This document shows positions 35,339-44,779 of a stretch of DNA of 64,000 bases, piece by piece; within the stretch, counting starts at the first letter, position 1; each line of letters begins with the position of its first letter. The stretch is taken from assembly GCF_001619875.1 (NCBI RefSeq), contig NZ_LRFC01000001.1:496001-560000 (forward strand), in the 5' to 3' direction. The DNA comes from Fictibacillus phosphorivorans. Its GTDB lineage: Bacteria; Bacillota; Bacilli; Bacillales; Fictibacillaceae. Below the pieces are notes generated by a model, which worked only from the letters and a program-made list of their open reading frames with translations, searched no databases and had not been told where the DNA came from. Made by a program: the position numbers and the translations under genes.

Positions 35339-36646
35339 TTATTTCTGTATACTTCCTTCAACGGATTTTTGAGCATCTTTTAGTGCATCTGAGGCTTTTC
35401 GCTGTCCAAGGAGTACGGCATCAATCATAGGATTGATCTTGGATTGATAATCAGGTGCATCGACAGGCACCGGAAATAATTTCGTAACTTCCATATTATC
35501 GACTGCCGCTTGATAGACTTCCTTATCTGTTCCTTTAAGTTCAGAAAGAGCTTTTTCAGCAGCCTCTTTATTGGCTACGTTGTCAAAGTTCTGGGCTGCC
35601 CAATATGTTTGTGCCTCAGTCCCAGTGAGGTACTTGATAAAGTCATACGCTTCTTTCGGACTGTTCGAGCCTTTTGGAATCTCGGCTACGAAACCTCCGC
35701 CTGCACTCCAATTCTTTTCACCTTCTGATACTGCCGGAACAGGGGCAACACCAAACTCCATATCTTTTCCGTAATCCCTGATCTGTGTATAGAACGTGGC
35801 CACATCTACCATCATCGCCACTTTACCTGCGATAAAGGGGTTCGACTGCTCACTGCCAAAGTCTGCTTTAAACGCGTTGACTTGCTCGACACCAATTCGG
35901 TCGTTGTATCCTTTGATCCAGTTAAGGGCTTTTACTTTTTCTTTTGTTGCGATCTTCACATCGCCATTTTCATCGATATAGCTTTGGCCGTTATCCGCAT
36001 TCATCATCCAGCTGTCTGCTCCGAAAGATCCCCACAGTGGATAGAAGCCGATGCGGTCGTATTTCTTTCCGCTTTTCTTATCGAGCTTTTCGGCATAGCT
36101 TTCTAACTCTTCCCAAGTTTGAGGTGGTTTGTTTGGATCTAAACCAGCTTCTTTGAACGCTGTTTTGTTATAAAATAAGAGGCGTGTATCCGTATTGAAC
36201 GGCACCGCATATGGGTCACCTTTGTATTCAACGGTCTTCCAAAGTTCCGGGTAGAAGTTTTCCTTAAACGAATCATCTTTTATGTATTTCGATAGATTTT
36301 CCGCTTGGTCATTCTTCGCTCGGTGTCCGACTGCGTTAATATCATTGATGATCACGTCAGGAGGATTTCCTGCTGCGATCGCCGCTAGGTTCTTCGTCCA
36401 AATATCTCCCCATGGCAAAAATGTATGTTTAACAAACACTTTATCTTGTGAAGCATTGTAATCATCAATAATCTTCTCGATGATCGGTCTTCTTGTTTCT
36501 GAACCCCAAAATGTCCAGAAATCCACAACCACTTTCCCGTCCTTTGTTTTCTTGGCTTCTGCTTTCTTCTCATCGGAGCCAGAGCATCCTGAGAACAGAC
36601 TAATAATCAGGACTGCCATCAGCGCCCACGTGAACCACTTCTTCAT
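35339..36646 (-). CDS. Extracellular sugar-binding lipoprotein of ABC transporter
   Basis: 435 residues. Signal peptide MKKWFTWALMAVLIISLFSGC with the lipobox FSGC, then the family 1 solute-binding fold (VVDFWTFWGSETRRPIIEKI, NPPDVIINDINAVGHRA, ANGDNGQSY-like loops, WAAQNFDN). Binds sugar outside the membrane and delivers it to the two downstream permeases. First gene of the operon, promoter within 36647-36800. No regulator is adjacent. Confidence 0.9.
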   Translation of the reverse strand: MKKWFTWALMAVLIISLFSGCSGSDEKKAEAKKTKDGKVVVDFWTFWGSETRRPIIEKIIDDYNASQDKVFVKHTFLPWGDIWTKNLAAIAAGNPPDVIINDINAVGHRAKNDQAENLSKYIKDDSFKENFYPELWKTVEYKGDPYAVPFNTDTRLLFYNKTAFKEAGLDPNKPPQTWEELESYAEKLDKKSGKKYDRIGFYPLWGSFGADSWMMNADNGQSYIDENGDVKIATKEKVKALNWIKGYNDRIGVEQVNAFKADFGSEQSNPFIAGKVAMMVDVATFYTQIRDYGKDMEFGVAPVPAVSEGEKNWSAGGGFVAEIPKGSNSPKEAYDFIKYLTGTEAQTYWAAQNFDNVANKEAAEKALSELKGTDKEVYQAAVDNMEVTKLFPVPVDAPDYQSKINPMIDAVLLGQRKASDALKDAQKSVEGSIQK

Positions 36647-36811
36647 GCTGTTTCCCCCTTGTGTAAAATTAATATTGTGAAGTAATAACTCAGTTCCCTT
36701 GCTTTAGTGGGTTAAAACTAGGTCTTTCGTTGTGTTTGCCCGAAAATAGGTTTAATTTTTGAAAAAGCCTGTTTGCTGTTTTCAGCACATTATTATGTTT
36801 AAAAAATAAAA

Positions 36812-36855
36812 AAGAGTGATAGCGCACGGCTTTTCAGCCATTTGCCTTCACTCTT
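36812..36855 (-). terminator. Terminator after the azole-peptide operon
   Basis: AAGAGTGA / TCACTCTT with a long, partly paired loop. On the minus strand it is followed by a T-rich run (TTTTTTATTTTTT). Ends transcription coming from the SagB-type gene. Confidence 0.65.
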
Positions 36856-36944
36856 AATCGCAACATTTTAAAAATAAGGAAGCATTCCAAAAAAATGACT
36901 TCTTTACTATTCCTTCTCATAACGTATTCCGAGTAATCACCACT

Positions 36945-38492
36945 CTAGGTATGCATACTGCCTTGTAATCTAGGATGTGGCCGGTAGTGTCCGACTGGTA
37001 CCTGCAGCAGACTGGTTATGTCTTTGTGTTGGTGAAGCTCATCATAAGAAGGGACATGAAACCCCAAAACAGGGTGACCACCCATCTTACATGCTGTTGC
37101 TGCCACAAGTAAGCGATGAGAAAGAATGCCAGCTTCCATGTGCTGAATGCGATAACCTCTATATCCGAAAGCCGTCTTGTAATGATTTCTGCTGCCAGCG
37201 ATATTTATGGAAAGCGGAATCTGAGCCATATTCACAAAATCTGATAACAGTCCGTCTTGCAGCCTGTTTCGATAATCACCAGAAGCTATCTGCTGTAACG
37301 TATGCTGAGATTCATCGTATCGATACAATCCGTTAGGTAAGCCTTCTACGTTATACGTACTGATGGTAATAGAAATCCGGTTAGCGAACTGCATGAAACC
37401 CTGATCCAGATCATTGCGGTATGAACGCGTTGTCACCGTTTCATGTAAAAGGGCAGACAATGTGTGAAGGCTTAGCGGCTTCAGTACAAAATCCAACCCA
37501 GGCGAATATCGTGTTTGACAGGCAGTTAAGAAATCATAAGTTAGCCCATTAACCGCAGGCAGTTTAACGGTTGGACTTCCGCAAACTTCTTTTGGTTGCT
37601 CGAGCATTTTACGCGGTGATGTGAAAGAATCCAGCATGCAAGCATCGTTCAACTTATGCAGCATTGGGTAATCCATTATTCTTTTGGAACGTACGTAATG
37701 CTGGTGGTGAAGCGGTGGAAGTTCAGTACATAATTTTTTAGCTGACACGCTGTTTTGCTCTTCATCAGAAAACCAGCTCATTTCGCGGTCGACAGAAAGA
37801 GGAATCACTGCATACACACTTTCTTCCTTCTCATCAATGCCAATCAAATGGTTTACGGCAGGGTCCAGGAATTGATAATAGACGCCTGTTTCAAAACCTA
37901 ACCGCTTGCTGACTTCGAGCAGCTGTCCGATCACAAACCCGGCATCTAAGCCCTGCAGCCGGTAAGAGAAGTTATGATACTTAAAGAAGTTCTTCCAAAA
38001 AAAAGTTGAGATAAAAACCGTGGCAAAGGAAGAAGAGATGTCACAGCGGCTGCCGAGTGCCTGCTTCAAGTAATCATCAAAATTACCTTCCCTCAAACAA
38101 ATCAGGCGATGGTGTGCCACATCATAATGATAGATACCAGATGCGGCATCTTCTATTTTTAAGTAAAGATACAGTTCGTTCGGATACAGGGCACCGCCAG
38201 ACGGAACGAAGCGCCGGCATGTTGTCCACGTATCAGGTCCATCACCAAAAGCAAACGACTGGCTCACTTGGGTGAGGCCGAACGTGTACCACAAAAGTTG
38301 GCTTACTTCTTTTAACGTTGGCTTAGCGGTTTGCTTTAAATCTTGAGGAATCTCGGAGCTCAGTTCGACTGCAGGCAACCCTCGGTAAATTTTGTAGGGA
38401 AGCGGGGCATCTTCCCAGTTCACCTCCCAGTCAGGGGGAGTGATTTCGTGTGACTTATAATGAAGTTTATACAAAAATTCATCAAGGTTCAT
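36945..38492 (-). CDS. SagB/ThcOx-type azoline dehydrogenase
   Basis: 515 residues from the ATG at 38492, which has AGGGGGAA 7 bp upstream; an upstream ATG adds six residues without a ribosome binding site. Two nitroreductase-like halves are visible: RRFVPSGGALYPNELYLYL in the first and TTRSYRNDLDQGF, GLPNGLYRYD, EAGILSHRLLVAA in the second. SagB-type enzymes use FMN to oxidise thiazolines or oxazolines to aromatic thiazoles or oxazoles in linear azol(in)e peptides. It follows the YcaO gene by 23 bp, the last gene of the cluster. Confidence 0.87.
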   Translation of the reverse strand: MNLDEFLYKLHYKSHEITPPDWEVNWEDAPLPYKIYRGLPAVELSSEIPQDLKQTAKPTLKEVSQLLWYTFGLTQVSQSFAFGDGPDTWTTCRRFVPSGGALYPNELYLYLKIEDAASGIYHYDVAHHRLICLREGNFDDYLKQALGSRCDISSSFATVFISTFFWKNFFKYHNFSYRLQGLDAGFVIGQLLEVSKRLGFETGVYYQFLDPAVNHLIGIDEKEESVYAVIPLSVDREMSWFSDEEQNSVSAKKLCTELPPLHHQHYVRSKRIMDYPMLHKLNDACMLDSFTSPRKMLEQPKEVCGSPTVKLPAVNGLTYDFLTACQTRYSPGLDFVLKPLSLHTLSALLHETVTTRSYRNDLDQGFMQFANRISITISTYNVEGLPNGLYRYDESQHTLQQIASGDYRNRLQDGLLSDFVNMAQIPLSINIAGSRNHYKTAFGYRGYRIQHMEAGILSHRLLVAATACKMGGHPVLGFHVPSYDELHQHKDITSLLQVPVGHYRPHPRLQGSMHT

Positions 38493-38515
38493 AACAGTTC
38501 CCCCTGCCACACTGG

Positions 38516-40462
38516 TTATGGAAATGGATGTGGGTATGGATTAAGGTCGCTCGCAGAAAGAGGCTGCTTCACATACCCGAGTTTTGCTGGAACGGTCAGC
38601 ACGCGGTCCAGTCCTTCTAATCGAGTAAGGTGGTGTCCGAATGTCATCGGCAGCATGCCAGGAATCACCACTTTTACACAATGAAGTCCGTTTCGTTCTA
38701 GTTCTGGACCGGTTTGGTTCACCACAATGACTTCAAGATTCAGTTTTTGAAAAATGGTTAGAACCGCTTTTAGATCATCTAACAGATCCGTTGTTTTCTT
38801 TCGAGCGCGAAACTCCTCTTCAAAGCTTTTCACTTTGCGTTTATCGAGCAGGAAATATAAGCGTTTCTCCGCTTCCTTCAAACCATACACCATCGAATGA
38901 TCTTCCATATGGCGTACAAGATCAGAGTCGCGGTACATCTCTTTATATTTCTTGCGGTTTTTTACAAATGAATCTTCCATATTTAGAAGCATGCCTGATA
39001 GTTCCTGCACCGCTCCTTTTACCGCACGAAGTGGATCGAGATGCGCACCTGCTGCACATAGAAGGTTCAAACCATCTTCTTTCGTATTCTTCGCCATCGC
39101 CCAAATGCTTGGTATGCCATTTTCCGTCGTTGCATTAAAAAGATGGACCTCAAAGCCCGTAACACTTTGGATACGCTGAACCATGAGCTGCAACTCCGAA
39201 TCATCAATCGACTTTAGATCGAGGCGCGGAATCGGAAGCTCGCCATACCACGTCATCAAAAACGCATCACGCTCGACAATCTCAAAGATTCCGTACAAAA
39301 TGGCTTCTTCTAAACTGCCGCCGACCGCACAGCCATTGGACGTTTCGTACAGAAAACCTTCTCCGCCGCCTAAGCTGTAGTACGCGAATGTCTCTGGCAC
39401 GAGAAGCGGACGGTCCTCTGTTAACAAATACGCCCAAACCCAATGAATGGAACGGTCGGGGTCAAACGGTTTAAACGGAAACCGCTGCTTTTTATATTGA
39501 TGAGGTGCATGCATGCCGAGCGTAACAGGATTAAGTGCAACGTTCTTCACCTTGGAATACGGCTCATACACGACCGTCTTTTTCCCTCTTGGTGCATAAC
39601 CGCAATATCGCTCAAGACCTTCTAAAATACCCGCAAGTTCACTTTGTTTGTAGGAATGAGTGCGTCCGGCATTCAATTCATTGCCAGAAAGGAGCGGCAG
39701 GTTCACAACCGTATCGGCAAAAGGTGACACCAAGTCATATCGTTTGAAATTGAGAAGCCCTGTCTGGCTGTCTAAATAATCACGACTTAACACTTTTTCT
39801 AATTCGTCTAACGAGCGGCAGCGGTAGCTATCAGTAGAGGTCCTCGGACTTGGCTTGAGTGATATGCATGCGTTGTCATCCGTATCAACAGGAAGATCAC
39901 CGCACACAGGGCAATACGGGTCTGGCAAAAAGAAATGCTGAGCCAATTTGAACGATGTGAGTTGAAGAAATAGGACATGCTCGAATGTACGCGGTGTTTC
40001 TCCTTTTATAAAGGAATCAACCTCATTTCTTATCAAAAGGGAAGTTTGCGAGAATGCTAGATTGGTTACAAATGGGTCACGGTCTTGTTTGGTGTCACGA
40101 TTATTTTTGACATAGTCTTTTAGTTGAAAATGCTCCCGCCGCTCTTGCCTCGTCATAAAGTGGCGCAGATCGGCACATTGAGAACAGCCTGGTTTGTCAG
40201 GATAAACGAAAGGACCGATGTTCACTTCACCAAAAAATAGGAAACTTCGTAGCCAAGGAATAGAGTGCGCGCGAAAAACTTCTTCTGCTCTTATCTGTTC
40301 AGCCGGATCCCATGAATCTTGCAGCAGAAGTGCTAGACTTTCTTTGTTTGGCGACGCTTCATCTGCCGAATGATAGCGTGTAATGTGATAGTCACTGGAC
40401 AGTTCTTTACAAACATAGTCTGCAAGGTTACCATTTCCGATAACAGCGATAGAGTGCGTCAT
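38516..40462 (-). CDS. TOMM cyclodehydratase: E1-like N-terminus fused to YcaO (SagD-type)
   Basis: 648 residues. The N-terminal 200 residues resemble the E1-like partner (IAVIGNGNLADYV) and hold two zinc-type pairs, GCSQCADL and YCPVCGDL. The YcaO domain follows, with NGCAVGGSLEEAILYGIFEIVERDAF in two pieces of its ATP-binding core. The chain ends PYPHPFP, the Pro-rich C-terminus (PxPxP) that YcaO cyclodehydratases need for catalysis. It uses ATP to convert Cys residues of the precursor to thiazolines. Overlaps the ocin-ThiF gene by 4 bp (ATGA). Confidence 0.88.
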   Translation of the reverse strand: MTHSIAVIGNGNLADYVCKELSSDYHITRYHSADEASPNKESLALLLQDSWDPAEQIRAEEVFRAHSIPWLRSFLFFGEVNIGPFVYPDKPGCSQCADLRHFMTRQERREHFQLKDYVKNNRDTKQDRDPFVTNLAFSQTSLLIRNEVDSFIKGETPRTFEHVLFLQLTSFKLAQHFFLPDPYCPVCGDLPVDTDDNACISLKPSPRTSTDSYRCRSLDELEKVLSRDYLDSQTGLLNFKRYDLVSPFADTVVNLPLLSGNELNAGRTHSYKQSELAGILEGLERYCGYAPRGKKTVVYEPYSKVKNVALNPVTLGMHAPHQYKKQRFPFKPFDPDRSIHWVWAYLLTEDRPLLVPETFAYYSLGGGEGFLYETSNGCAVGGSLEEAILYGIFEIVERDAFLMTWYGELPIPRLDLKSIDDSELQLMVQRIQSVTGFEVHLFNATTENGIPSIWAMAKNTKEDGLNLLCAAGAHLDPLRAVKGAVQELSGMLLNMEDSFVKNRKKYKEMYRDSDLVRHMEDHSMVYGLKEAEKRLYFLLDKRKVKSFEEEFRARKKTTDLLDDLKAVLTIFQKLNLEVIVVNQTGPELERNGLHCVKVVIPGMLPMTFGHHLTRLEGLDRVLTVPAKLGYVKQPLSASDLNPYPHPFP

Positions 40463-42348
40463 GACTGTTCCTCCTGTATGAGCGTTATGCCGAATATGCC
40501 GTTTGTGTTGTCGTTTAGAACAGGTTCTGCTTGCAGGGAATAAAACTTTGCTTGTGTAGCGTGCTTTTTTAAGATGTTGAGTGCAGCAGAGAGTGTAACT
40601 TCAGGAGTTTCTTCTTTACTGCTAGAAAGTTGAACCTGACTAGATATAGTTGTTGGCTCAATAGACGAGACCATAACGCCGTAAACGTGAAGGGCTTTTT
40701 CTTTATTTTGGTTATTCATAATGGCTGTTTTTAGGGCCCGGCGTACTGCGGCGGTGTCATGTAAGCCGACACTTCCGTACCATTCATCATTACACTGCAA
40801 CCAAACAACAGGAAAACCAAGAAGCTTCTTCCCGTAATAAAGCTTAAATTCAGGGCATAAGGCAGAAAGTGATTTAACCATAAACTGAATGTGGTTATCC
40901 TGTAACGACTGGATATCCAGCTCTGCTGATATTTCAAGATCTGTGTTTTGTGACTTGAGAAAAATCTCATGAAGTTCGTTTTGCAGTGCTCTGCATAAGC
41001 CATCAGCAGCGGTTAGGCCGGTTCCGATGCTCATGGAGTGAGGAAAATCGGCATACAGTGATCTCACATAGTTCTCAATTCCAGACAGACCTGCTTCTAG
41101 CCTTGCTTCTTCATGTGTAAGACCAGAGCAGATGATCACAGGCTGTGGGGGAGCTGGTCCCTCAGAACGAGGATCAGCCACCTGGATTTTGCACTGAGAT
41201 AATGGCAGTTGCAGCAGTTCCTCTTCTTCCCACGTATGAAAAATGCCGGTATCTTTTGACGTGATGCTATAAAACAACGAATGCAGATCTTTTTGTTGCT
41301 GGTTGTTGGTACTTTTTAAATAGGTGAGTGGGTCTTTGATCTGTTCTGCTTGAACACTGCCGTTCACAAGCGGGTGGGGAAGAACACTATGCCAGTTTCC
41401 TTCAAGTGTTTCCAAGTTCAGTCTGTAAATGAAATGATCCTTTTTCTGATCTTCTGCACCTGTAATTTCTTTGAACAATTCAAAAACAGCAACGTTTGCT
41501 AAGAGAGCACAAGCTGTTGGTGAACTGTTATTTTCAGATGCTGGCTGATGCATACGCCGGTGAGCCGATTCATAGCTGCTCGACGGGGAATCTGGTGACA
41601 CGAATGGTCCTGCAAAAGCCAGATCCTTTTTAATCGTAATCGGAAGAAAATGTTTTTGTTTTTCTTTGCAGATATTTTGAACGGTAACAAGTTGTGTAGT
41701 TTCGCTGTTTAGTGAACCAAAAATGACATAATCATAGTGTTCTAGATTTTCGCTCCATATATCCGGTTCTGCTTTTATCATTGTAATTTTTAAAGTGGAA
41801 TCTGATTCGCTTGCCTTTGTAATCCTTTCTCGCAGCTTTTTTTCATCTTCTTTTTGGAAATGATGTGTTGGGATAATGGTGAAGGCAGAAAGACCGGATT
41901 CAACGAGTGAAGTAACAAGTGATTGGAGAAGCTGGCCTGCACCCATCACTGCCACCTTTGACTCACGATATTTCTGAAACCGGTGCGCACCTGAATCACA
42001 GATATGATTGATAAATTCGATTTGAGAAGCGAATTTTGTGAGAATTTGATCCGAAAGCTGATGCGGAAGATCTTGGCTGAGATCACGTACAAAGCCGTTT
42101 TCATAAAGAACTTGCGTGATTTTGTATACCTGCTCTTTAAATGAATCCGGTAAATCACTCGTTATATGGTCAAGGGTGAGCGTGCCATCGAGCATGGGAA
42201 TCAGTCGTTCAAGCCATTTCTCGATCGTGCTTCCTTCCATCCGAATAGAAGTCACGTTGTTGCGCAGGTACACGCCTTGATTGGATTCAGGATAGATGAA
42301 TGTATCTCTTTTCACTTGTAATCGCATCGCTGGATGAATCGTTTGCAT
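40459..42348 (-). CDS. Ocin-ThiF-like leader-binding (F) protein
   Basis: 629 residues from the ATG at 42348, which has AAGGAGGGG; the frame runs 96 bp further upstream without a start signal. It begins MQTIHPAMRLQVKRDTFIYPE and has an E1/ThiF-like Rossmann segment (KVAVMGAGQLLQSLVTSLVESG) near residue 140. This is the pattern of the 'putative thiazole-containing bacteriocin maturation' family. In heterocycloanthracin clusters this F protein binds the leader peptide and stimulates the YcaO enzyme. First enzyme gene of the operon. Confidence 0.83.
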   Translation of the reverse strand: MQTIHPAMRLQVKRDTFIYPESNQGVYLRNNVTSIRMEGSTIEKWLERLIPMLDGTLTLDHITSDLPDSFKEQVYKITQVLYENGFVRDLSQDLPHQLSDQILTKFASQIEFINHICDSGAHRFQKYRESKVAVMGAGQLLQSLVTSLVESGLSAFTIIPTHHFQKEDEKKLRERITKASESDSTLKITMIKAEPDIWSENLEHYDYVIFGSLNSETTQLVTVQNICKEKQKHFLPITIKKDLAFAGPFVSPDSPSSSYESAHRRMHQPASENNSSPTACALLANVAVFELFKEITGAEDQKKDHFIYRLNLETLEGNWHSVLPHPLVNGSVQAEQIKDPLTYLKSTNNQQQKDLHSLFYSITSKDTGIFHTWEEEELLQLPLSQCKIQVADPRSEGPAPPQPVIICSGLTHEEARLEAGLSGIENYVRSLYADFPHSMSIGTGLTAADGLCRALQNELHEIFLKSQNTDLEISAELDIQSLQDNHIQFMVKSLSALCPEFKLYYGKKLLGFPVVWLQCNDEWYGSVGLHDTAAVRRALKTAIMNNQNKEKALHVYGVMVSSIEPTTISSQVQLSSSKEETPEVTLSAALNILKKHATQAKFYSLQAEPVLNDNTNGIFGITLIQEEQS

Positions 42349-42690
42349 GATACCCCTCCTTACCAAATGCTCATCATCTATTTGTATGGAGTCTGCTTGT
42401 CTGTTATGTCTTTGATTTGTAGGCTTTAGGAGCTGTTTTTGCATTAACGTAAAAATTATTGTGATTAACGTGAATAAAAACGAATTAACGTGAAATTATT
42501 GCGATTAACGTGAAATTATTGGAATTAATGTGAATATATTTTGAGGTGTTTACGGGGAACGAACAAATAATAGATATGTATGTTCCATAATTACAGCTTG
42601 CCTATAAAACAAATGAGAAAGAGGCGTGACCGACAAAAGTAACTTCTACTTTTGAGCCATGCCCCACTTTTTTATATAAAAATTGCCCAC
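42349..42690. repeat. Gap with a 20-bp repeat array between precursor and F-protein genes
   Basis: Five copies of about 20 bp with core ATTAACGTGAAATTATTG begin at 42443, 42464, 42484, 42504 and 42524. A hairpin CAAAAGTA / TACTTTTG at 42636-42656 lies just after the precursor gene and could limit read-through into the enzyme genes. No ORF with a ribosome binding site seen. Confidence 0.7.
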
Positions 42691-43002
42691 TTATCGGCCA
42701 TGTCCGCCGCAACCACCACAGCGTCCACCGCAACCTCCGCAACGGCCAGCACAGCCACCGCATCCGCCGCAGCCTCCACATCGACCAGCGCATCCACCGC
42801 AACCGCCACATCCACCGCATCCTCCACAAAAGCCAACACAAACTCCTGCGCAAAAACCAAAACAGATTCCGATTCCGCAGAAACCAACGAATATACGTTG
42901 ATCTTGTGCATGCTGATCGTCTGGATAACGAGGGGTACCGCCACTTACTTGAAAGTCACCTGTATTTAATCCGTTAAGATCCCATTGGTGTTTATTATCC
43001 AA
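42691..43002 (-). CDS. Heterocycloanthracin-like azol(in)e peptide precursor
   Basis: 103 residues from a TTG at 43002, 6 bp after GAGGAGGTG. Leader of about 40 residues (MDNKHQWDLNGLNTGDFQVS, later DDQHAQDQR) and a core with 17 cysteines and almost only Gly, Ala, Arg and Phe between them. It starts FCGIGICFGFCAGVC and continues as (GGC)n broken by AGRC and GGRC; it ends GGHGR. The core has no Ser or Thr, so only thiazol(in)es can form. Position upstream of the F protein, cyclodehydratase and dehydrogenase genes makes it the precursor. Leader cleavage site unknown. Confidence 0.85.
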   Translation of the reverse strand: MDNKHQWDLNGLNTGDFQVSGGTPRYPDDQHAQDQRIFVGFCGIGICFGFCAGVCVGFCGGCGGCGGCGGCAGRCGGCGGCGGCAGRCGGCGGRCGGCGGHGR

Positions 43003-43305
43003 TACAAACACCTCCTCATTGTTTACTTTTCTAGAACGAGTTAGGAAGAATCCGTGACGTTTATTTTATAGAGATCATCGCAAATTTCGATAAAGAGGAG
43101 TCCTCTAACTCAAATGTCTCATATTAAAATATGGAATGTGTTTGTCCACCGTTACAGGAATGGGTCTTGAGGAATTTATGGGGGCATTGATTTGTAAAAC
43201 CTCTCAAATCCTTTTTAAATACAACCTTTACATCAGCCAAACACTACCTATAAATTCAATTGCTACGCTATCAGTGATAAATACATAACACGGAGGGGTT
43301 TGGAT
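43003..43305. promoter_or_regulatory. Divergent promoter region of the peptide cluster and phosphoesterase
   Basis: About 300 bp with promoters for both directions expected. No clear operator palindrome or gene recognised. Confidence 0.3.
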
Positions 43306-44508
43306 ATGAGTTCAAAACAAGTTAACCGTCGCGATTTTATTAAGATTGGTGGAGCGAGCACACTTGCTTTAACACTTGGCTCGCTAGGTGACGCTTCTTC
43401 TTTCTTTGATAAAAATAGGACTGTACATGCTGATGCTAATGAAGAAAAAGTTCTTCGTTTTCATCCAAATGGGAAGTTTAAAGTCGTTCAATTCAACGAT
43501 ACGCAAGATGATGAACGCATTGACCGCCGAACGATAGAGTTAATGGAAAAAGTTCTAGATTCAGAGAAACCAGACTTTGTTGTGCTAAACGGGGACAACA
43601 TTACGGGTGGTTGCGATACGGAGCTGGAAATGAAACAAGCGATGAATAATATTGCACAGCCGATGGAAAACCGAGGCATAAAATGGGCGGTTACATTCGG
43701 AAACCATGACGAAGACTCTACCACAAAGAGCGGAGTAGACGAGAGTAAGATGCTGGAGTTCTATCGTTCTTATAAACATAATCTAAACGACAAAGGTGCT
43801 AAACAGATTACCGGGACAGGGAATATGAATCTTCTTGTTTGGGATGCACAAGCAAAGAAAGCTGCATTTAACTTCTGGCTGCTAGACAGTGGACGTTATG
43901 CACCGAAAACGATCGCCGGACAAAATTTTGATGGTTACCCAACATGGGACTGGCTTCGTTTTGACCAAGTAAGCTGGTATAACGAAACGTCTATGAAGAT
44001 TGAGAACCGGTTTGGCTATAAGGTGCCTTCACTCATGTTCATTCACATTCCATTATGGGAGCATCGTTACATGTGGTATGCGAGTGTGGACAGTCGAACA
44101 GAAGCTGACCACAAGCGAGCATTGGATAAGCACCAAATAACGGGTGAGAGAAATGAAGAAGAGTGTCCAGGCCCGATCAACTCAGGATTGTTTTCTGCCA
44201 TCCAGCATCGCGGCGATGTGAAAGGCGTATTCTGCGGACACGATCACATTAACACCTATGCAGGGAACTATTACGGCATCATGCTCGGTTACAGTGGCAG
44301 CACAGGGTTTGGAACGTATGGGCTTGCTGGGGCGGATAAAAACAAACTGCGTGGAGCGCGTGTTTTCAACCTTGATCTGAATCACGAAAATGTACTCTCT
44401 GAAACGCACATGGTGTTTGCAAAAGATTATGGCATCGATCTTTCACCGAATGACCAGAGTATTGATCCTGCACCATTGCCAGAAAAGAAACAGACGGTGA
44501 AAAATTAA
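43306..44508 (+). CDS. Tat-exported metallophosphoesterase
   Basis: 400 residues from the ATG at 43306 (GGAGGGG upstream). The N-terminus has a twin-arginine signal, NRRDFIKIGGASTLALTLGSLG, so it should be exported folded. The calcineurin-like core is complete: VVQFNDTQDDE, VVLNGDNITGG, TFGNHDED, FIHIPLWEH and CGHDHINTY. It hydrolyses phosphate esters outside the cell with a dinuclear metal site. The related purple-acid-type and phosphodiesterase proteins often respond to phosphate limitation, but no Pho box was identified. Terminated by the hairpin at 44522. Confidence 0.88.
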   Translation: MSSKQVNRRDFIKIGGASTLALTLGSLGDASSFFDKNRTVHADANEEKVLRFHPNGKFKVVQFNDTQDDERIDRRTIELMEKVLDSEKPDFVVLNGDNITGGCDTELEMKQAMNNIAQPMENRGIKWAVTFGNHDEDSTTKSGVDESKMLEFYRSYKHNLNDKGAKQITGTGNMNLLVWDAQAKKAAFNFWLLDSGRYAPKTIAGQNFDGYPTWDWLRFDQVSWYNETSMKIENRFGYKVPSLMFIHIPLWEHRYMWYASVDSRTEADHKRALDKHQITGERNEEECPGPINSGLFSAIQHRGDVKGVFCGHDHINTYAGNYYGIMLGYSGSTGFGTYGLAGADKNKLRGARVFNLDLNHENVLSETHMVFAKDYGIDLSPNDQSIDPAPLPEKKQTVKN

Positions 44509-44521
44509 TTGTTCTGGACTG

Positions 44522-44557
44522 ACCGAGTAAAAACCTTTGTGGTTTTTCTCGGTTTTT
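44522..44557 (+). terminator. Rho-independent terminator
   Basis: ACCGAG(T)AAAAACC / GGTTTTT(CT)CGGT with a T tract. Confidence 0.82.
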
Positions 44558-44779
44558 CATTTTAGAAGAGCATTATTTATACAAAAGCAGAAATTGAATA
44601 GAGTCACCTGTTCTTCATTGTTTAAAGGTCCATTCAAGACAGAAACTTTTAAAATAGTTTTTATTCGTTTTCTGTCTGCACCATAGAGTTATAAAAACAG
44701 CAGGAATTGTGACAAGCATAGTGAATAGGGTTAGTGAAATGTTTTTTATTCTACTTATTCGGTTTTAGGAGGTAACAAA
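44558..44779. other. Intergenic, no gene seen
   Basis: AT-rich 220 bp; presumably the promoter of the AHSA1 gene. GGAGG lies just before its ATG. Confidence 0.4.

Noticed and set aside
42652-42969. Plus-strand frames rich in Ser/Thr/Ala or Pro/Gln opposite the precursor gene
   Set aside because: They are reading-frame mirrors of the Cys-Gly repeat; no ribosome binding site and the minus frame fits a known precursor family.
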